Assembly (NCBI GenBank): GCA_016124675.1
Contig: WGNG01000001.1
Coordinates: 62,001 to 126,000, forward strand
Origin: Alphaproteobacteria bacterium
Lineage (GTDB): Bacteria > Pseudomonadota > Alphaproteobacteria > Caulobacterales > Maricaulaceae
DNA: 64,000 nt
Direction of reading: 5' to 3'
In this document: piece after piece, positions 59,937 to 64,000 of the stretch
How the letters are laid out: every line of letters begins with the position of its first letter
How positions within the stretch are numbered: position 1 is the first letter of the stretch
The notes under the pieces: generated by a model
Database searches by the model: none
What the model saw: the letters and a program-made list of their open reading frames with translations, nothing else
What the model was told of the DNA's origin: nothing
Translations under genes and position numbers: made by a program

Positions 59937-60260
59937 ATGCAAACCGGCCTGTATCTCACCCGCTTCCGCACCCCGCTCGATGACGCCGGCGGCGTCATCT
60001 ATATTGATGGCGACCGCGTTTATGGCGGCGATACCGCCATGTATTATGTCGGTGAAATCCTCACCGAAAGCGAGGAGATCCGCGTGCGCCTGCGCGTGCG
60101 CCAGCATGACATGCACAGCCAGTCGGTATTCGGCGATCACTCCGATTTCGCGCTGACGCTGACCGGCCGCAAGAAGGGCGCGGAGTACGTATTCGAGGGC
60201 CGCGCCGACAAGGCGCCCTCCCTGCGCTTTGAAGCCACGCTGAAGCCGGCGCCGATCTGA
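59937..60260 (+). CDS. GrlR-like small regulatory-fold protein
   Basis: 107 aa. VIYIDGDRVYGGDTAMYYVG, then VRLRVRQHDMHSQSVFGDHS and FALTLTGRKKGAEYVFEGRA reproduce the beta-barrel pattern of GrlR, the anti-activator of the enteropathogenic type III secretion locus. No GrlA, type III or virulence gene is near, so this is a family fold match and not evidence for type III secretion. It lies 43 nt downstream of the Sua5 gene and converges on ppx. Confidence 0.75.
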   Translation: MQTGLYLTRFRTPLDDAGGVIYIDGDRVYGGDTAMYYVGEILTESEEIRVRLRVRQHDMHSQSVFGDHSDFALTLTGRKKGAEYVFEGRADKAPSLRFEATLKPAPI

Positions 60261-60267
60261 CGCAGCG

Positions 60268-61791
60268 TCAGATCACTTCAGCCTGAAGCCCCATCGCGCT
60301 CGCCAGTGCCTCGAACCGCGACTGGGCGCGGTCAATCACCAGCGCTTCTGAACCAGGATCGACGCGCAGCACCAGTTGCTGGCCGGACCGGTCGAGCCTG
60401 AACGCATCGAGCACCGGCGCCGAGCGCCCCGACAGCGCCGCCCCCAGCCGCAGGGCAAGGCCCAGCTTCATCGCCCCCTGCTCCTGCGCATCATCCAGCA
60501 GACGCCGCGTGGGACACGAGTCCGGGCGCGAGCGCCGCCCCGCATAACGGTGGTGCAGGGTGAGCGCGAGAAAGGCCCGCTCGGCATGCGACGCCCCGCC
60601 GAACGGCGCGTACAGGGTCTGCGTGCTGGCGAGCTCGGCGCGGTGATCGGGATGCATCCGCCCGCCCAGATCCGCCAGGCGCGCGCAGGCGGCGCGCAGG
60701 ACCGCATCGCGCCCGGTGCTGAACAAGACCGGTTCGCCCTCGAACGCCGGCTCGATCCAGCGCGCCAGCGTGGGCCCGAAATCGGGCTCGGGCGAGGCTT
60801 GACTGGCGAGCGCCTCGGCGCCGGCGATCAGGGGATCGCCCTCGGTGATCAGGCGCATGTCCTGCGCGCACACCACGCCTTCGCGCAGCCCGTAGGCGGA
60901 GAACACCACCTTGTCGAACCGCCCCTTTTTCAGGATCCGGCGCAGCAGCAGCGCGGCGTAGGGCAAGAGCGCCGCCCGCTTGGACGACACGCCAGGCACA
61001 TTGGACAGGGACGTCTCGCTCTGGGTGACGGCGAAGTCGGCCGCCCGCGCCACCTGCGCCGGGGTCAGCGCGTACTGGTGCAGCAGGCGCAGGGGATAAT
61101 CATCCAGCGCCATGGCCAAATGCGCAAAAGCCCGCCAGGCGCCGCCCACTGCGTAGAAGACGGGACCGGACATTTCCAGCTGCGGCGCCGCCTGGCCCAG
61201 CACGGTATCCAGCGCATCCCTGACCGACGCGTCCGAGCCATCGCCGTCCAGCACGGTCAGCGGCCCGAGCGGCAAGGTGATCGCCGGCCCGGCGCGGCGC
61301 CCTTCCAGCGGCGTCAGCTCAAGGCTCGATCCGCCGAGATCGCCGGCCAGCCCGTAAGCCTCCCCCATGCCCGCCAGCACGCCCAGCGCCGAGCACCGCC
61401 CCTCCTCCTCGCCTGACAACACCTCGATCTCAAGGCCGGTCTCGGCCTTGATAAGGGCGATGAAATCCGGACCGTCGGAGCAATCGCGTACGGCGGCGGT
61501 CGCCACCACATGGCGCTGCTCCACACCCTTGGCGTCGAGCAGATGGGCAAACCGGCGCAGGGCGCGCAGCGCCGCCTCGACGCCATCAACATTGAGCCTG
61601 CCGCTGGCGCGCGCGCCGCGCCCCAGCCCCGCCATGACCTTCTCGTTGAACACCGGCCAGAGCGAGCGTCCCTCCAGCCGGAACAGCACCAGGCGCACCG
61701 AGTTGGAGCCGACATCGATCACCGCAATATCGCGCCCCGCTCCGGCCGCCTCGGCCGCAGCGCGCCGGCGCGGCATGAACCGCCGCATCAT
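60268..61791 (-). CDS. ppx: Exopolyphosphatase / guanosine pentaphosphatase (Ppx/GppA family)
   Basis: 507 aa. The ASKHA fold is seen in [20 protein letters not shown] (phosphate 1), [13 protein letters not shown], the catalytic Glu region [11 protein letters not shown] and [10 protein letters not shown] (phosphate 2), followed by an HD-like C-terminus. It removes phosphate from polyphosphate chain ends. It overlaps ppk1 by 4 nt, so synthesis and breakdown are encoded in one operon. A second ATG one codon in (61788) is equally plausible. Confidence 0.93.
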   Translation of the reverse strand: MMRRFMPRRRAAAEAAGAGRDIAVIDVGSNSVRLVLFRLEGRSLWPVFNEKVMAGLGRGARASGRLNVDGVEAALRALRRFAHLLDAKGVEQRHVVATAAVRDCSDGPDFIALIKAETGLEIEVLSGEEEGRCSALGVLAGMGEAYGLAGDLGGSSLELTPLEGRRAGPAITLPLGPLTVLDGDGSDASVRDALDTVLGQAAPQLEMSGPVFYAVGGAWRAFAHLAMALDDYPLRLLHQYALTPAQVARAADFAVTQSETSLSNVPGVSSKRAALLPYAALLLRRILKKGRFDKVVFSAYGLREGVVCAQDMRLITEGDPLIAGAEALASQASPEPDFGPTLARWIEPAFEGEPVLFSTGRDAVLRAACARLADLGGRMHPDHRAELASTQTLYAPFGGASHAERAFLALTLHHRYAGRRSRPDSCPTRRLLDDAQEQGAMKLGLALRLGAALSGRSAPVLDAFRLDRSGQQLVLRVDPGSEALVIDRAQSRFEALASAMGLQAEVI

Positions 61792-63989
61792 CGGCGAAGA
61801 CCGACGAAGGGGAAGGCCGGCGGCTGGTCGCCCTTGAGCGCCTGGCCGCGGCCCGACAGGCTGGGATTGGTCATGAAATATGCATGCGCGCTGAACGGAT
61901 CGGCGATCCCTCTCGTGTCCACCCGCATGTAGCGCCCGTCCGGCTGCATGTACCAGCTCTGGGTTTCGTCATTGAGATTGGCCACCATGATCTGGTCGAG
62001 CACCTGGCGGTGAACCGTCGGATTGAGGATCGGACACAGCGTTTCGACGCGCCGGTCCAGATTGCGCGGCATCCAGTCGGCGCTGGAGATGTACACCTCC
62101 GCCTGGGGTGAGGGCATGGGCGCGCCATTGGCGAAACAGGCGATCCGCGAATGCTCCAGGAAGCGCCCGATGATCGACTTGACCCGGATATTCTCTGACA
62201 ATCCCGCCACGCCCGGGCGCAGGCAGCAGATCCCGCGAATGATCAGATCGACCCGCACGCCCGCCTGGCTCGCCTCATACAGCTTGTCGATCACCGCCGG
62301 ATGGACCAGCGAGTTCATCTTCGCCCACACCGCCGCAGGCTTGCCGTCGCGCGCATTGGCGATCTCGCGGCCGATCTTGCCCAGGATGAATTCGAGCATG
62401 CCCGTGGGCGAAATGACGAGGTTTTCCAGTCCTGTGGGCTGCGCATAACCGGTCACGTAATTGAACACCCGCCCCGCATCGCGCCCGAAGGCCGGATCGG
62501 CGGTGAACAGCGACAGATCGGTATAGATGCGCGCCGTGATCGGATGATAATTGCCGGTGCCGAAATGGGCATAGGTGCGCAAGTCCGCCCCCTCGCGCCG
62601 CACCACCAGCGATATCTTGGCGTGGGTCTTGTACTCCATGAAACCGTAGACGACCTGGACGCCCGCACGCTCCAGATCGCGCGCCCATTTCAGATTGGCC
62701 TCCTCGTCGAACCGGGCCTTGAGTTCGACCAGCGCGGTGACGTTCTTGCCGTTTTCGGCCGCCTCGATCAGCGCCGCCACGATGGGGGAGTTCTTCGATG
62801 TGCGGTACAGCGTCTGCTTGATCGCCACCACGTCAGGATCACCCGCAGCCTGGCGCAGGAACTGCACCACCACGTCAAAGCTCTCATACGGGTGGTGGAC
62901 GATCAGGTCCTTGGCGCGGATGGCGGCAAAGCAGTCGCCGTTGAAATCGCGGATGCGTTCAGGAAAGCGCGGCTCGTACGGCTCGAATTTGAGCTCGTTG
63001 CGGTCATCGGGGATCATCTGGGACAGTTGCGACAGGCCCAGCAGCCCGTCAATCAGCTGCACGTCAGAGCGCTCGGCATGCAGGTGCTGGACAATGAAGC
63101 GGCGCATGTCCTCGGGCATGGACGCGTCCATCTTCAGGCGCACCAGCACCCCGCGGCGGCGCTGTTTGAGCAATTGCTCGAACTCGCGCACCAGGTCCTC
63201 GGCTTCTTCCTCGATCTCGATATCGCTGTCGCGCAGGATGCGGAACGCGCCCTTGGCGATCAGGTCATAGCCGGGGAACAGGGCGTCCACGAACAGGATC
63301 AGCACCGATTCCAGCGAGATATAGCGCTTGGCCGGGCGCCCCTGCTCATCGCGCGCCTCGCACGGGATCTCGATGAAGCGCTTCACGCCGGCAGGCAGCG
63401 GGACCAGCGCATTCATCACTTTGGCGTCGCTCTGGCGGCGCAGTTTCAGCGCCACGGCGAAGCCGAGATTGGGGATGAACGGAAACGGGTGCGCCGGATC
63501 GATCGCCAGCGGCGTGATCACCGGCAGGGTATGAGCCAGAAAATCATCGCGCAGCCAGGTGCGCTCGGCGCGCGTCAGGCCGTCTATCTCCAGCAGCTCG
63601 ATACCGTCGGCGGCCAGCGTCTCGCGCACGGCGCGCCAGCCCGCCTGCTGGGCGTCCATCAGGGCGTTGGCTTCAACATTGATGCGCTCGAGCTGTTCGG
63701 ACGGCGTCAGCCCGTCCTGGCCGGGCCGGTCGAGACCGTTGCGGATCTGGGCGCGCAGGCCCGCAACGCGCACCATGTAGAACTCATCGAGATTGCTCGC
63801 CGAGATGGACAGGAAGCGCAAACGCTCCAGCGGAGGGTGGCGCTCATTGCCAGCCTCTTCCAGGACGCGCCAGTTGAACTGAAGCCAGGACAGCTCCCGG
63901 TTCAGATACCGCTCGGCCGGCCCCACCGGAAGCGGGGTCTCCGGCGCAAGGGCGGGCGCGTCTGCGGACGTGTTGGCCGCTTCTTTCAT
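61788..63989 (-). CDS. ppk1: Polyphosphate kinase 1
   Basis: 733 aa, essentially complete; the ATG at 63989 lies 11 nt from the window edge. [20 protein letters not shown] and [18 protein letters not shown] open the N-terminal domain. [20 protein letters not shown] includes the autophosphorylated His region, and [13 protein letters not shown] and [17 protein letters not shown] complete the PLD-like active site. Ppk1 reversibly builds polyphosphate from ATP. It is first in the ppk1-ppx operon. Confidence 0.96.
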   Translation of the reverse strand: MKEAANTSADAPALAPETPLPVGPAERYLNRELSWLQFNWRVLEEAGNERHPPLERLRFLSISASNLDEFYMVRVAGLRAQIRNGLDRPGQDGLTPSEQLERINVEANALMDAQQAGWRAVRETLAADGIELLEIDGLTRAERTWLRDDFLAHTLPVITPLAIDPAHPFPFIPNLGFAVALKLRRQSDAKVMNALVPLPAGVKRFIEIPCEARDEQGRPAKRYISLESVLILFVDALFPGYDLIAKGAFRILRDSDIEIEEEAEDLVREFEQLLKQRRRGVLVRLKMDASMPEDMRRFIVQHLHAERSDVQLIDGLLGLSQLSQMIPDDRNELKFEPYEPRFPERIRDFNGDCFAAIRAKDLIVHHPYESFDVVVQFLRQAAGDPDVVAIKQTLYRTSKNSPIVAALIEAAENGKNVTALVELKARFDEEANLKWARDLERAGVQVVYGFMEYKTHAKISLVVRREGADLRTYAHFGTGNYHPITARIYTDLSLFTADPAFGRDAGRVFNYVTGYAQPTGLENLVISPTGMLEFILGKIGREIANARDGKPAAVWAKMNSLVHPAVIDKLYEASQAGVRVDLIIRGICCLRPGVAGLSENIRVKSIIGRFLEHSRIACFANGAPMPSPQAEVYISSADWMPRNLDRRVETLCPILNPTVHRQVLDQIMVANLNDETQSWYMQPDGRYMRVDTRGIADPFSAHAYFMTNPSLSGRGQALKGDQPPAFPFVGLRR

Positions 63990-64000
63990 CGTGCGGGTCC

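Overview
The window is GC-rich chromosomal DNA of an alphaproteobacterium, most likely a marine Maricaulales/Hyphomonadaceae-type organism. This is inferred from gene content: a PopZ polar organiser, a tolC gene next to a PCMT paralogue, a CsgH-type curli locus and a double-domain dCTP deaminase. No rRNA is present, so a genus cannot be fixed.

Left flank (1-8159): an Hpt phosphotransfer protein cut by the window edge, a tricorn-type S41 peptidase, a MaoC hydratase, PopZ, TolC, a PCMT-like methyltransferase, tRNA-Cys, a DUF962 membrane protein and tRNA-Asn.

An integrated element (8144-29536, about 21.4 kb) sits in the 3' end of tRNA-Asn. A 16-bp duplication of the tRNA end marks attL and attR. 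At its left end lie a tyrosine integrase and an excisionase-like HTH gene; at its right end lies a primase/RepA-type ATPase. The cargo is defensive. One rightward operon holds type I restriction-modification (hsdM, hsdS, a PD-(D/E)XK-like DUF4268 gene, a Fic gene, hsdR). A convergent leftward operon holds a complete type I Zorya system (zorA-zorB-zorC-zorD), whose ZorD carries an extra C-terminal domain. Joining the two ends in silico, as excision would, gives the primase gene an ATG with a good ribosome-binding site that overlaps the integrase stop codon. In the integrated state that gene is effectively split between the two ends.

Right flank (29537-64000): an Atm1-type ABC exporter, a LysM protein, a LOG protein, a curlin-repeat gene with two CsgH-like genes, queF, a CPA2 antiporter, an isoprenylcysteine-methyltransferase-family protein, radC and tRNA-Leu. 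Next come a HigB/HigA-like toxin-antitoxin pair, murL, an MFS transporter, purB, an AT-rich orphan membrane gene, pcm-surE, serS, arfB, dcd and an AT-rich SDH-type Clp-fold pair. The window ends with apaG, trkH, a GT9 glycosyltransferase, a YgfZ-like protein, a PhoX phosphatase, a Sua5-type protein, a GrlR-like protein and a ppk1-ppx operon. Most of this is ordinary core genome; the visible accessory inserts are the element, the TA pair, the 44.3-45.2 kb gene and the 50.1-51.2 kb pair.
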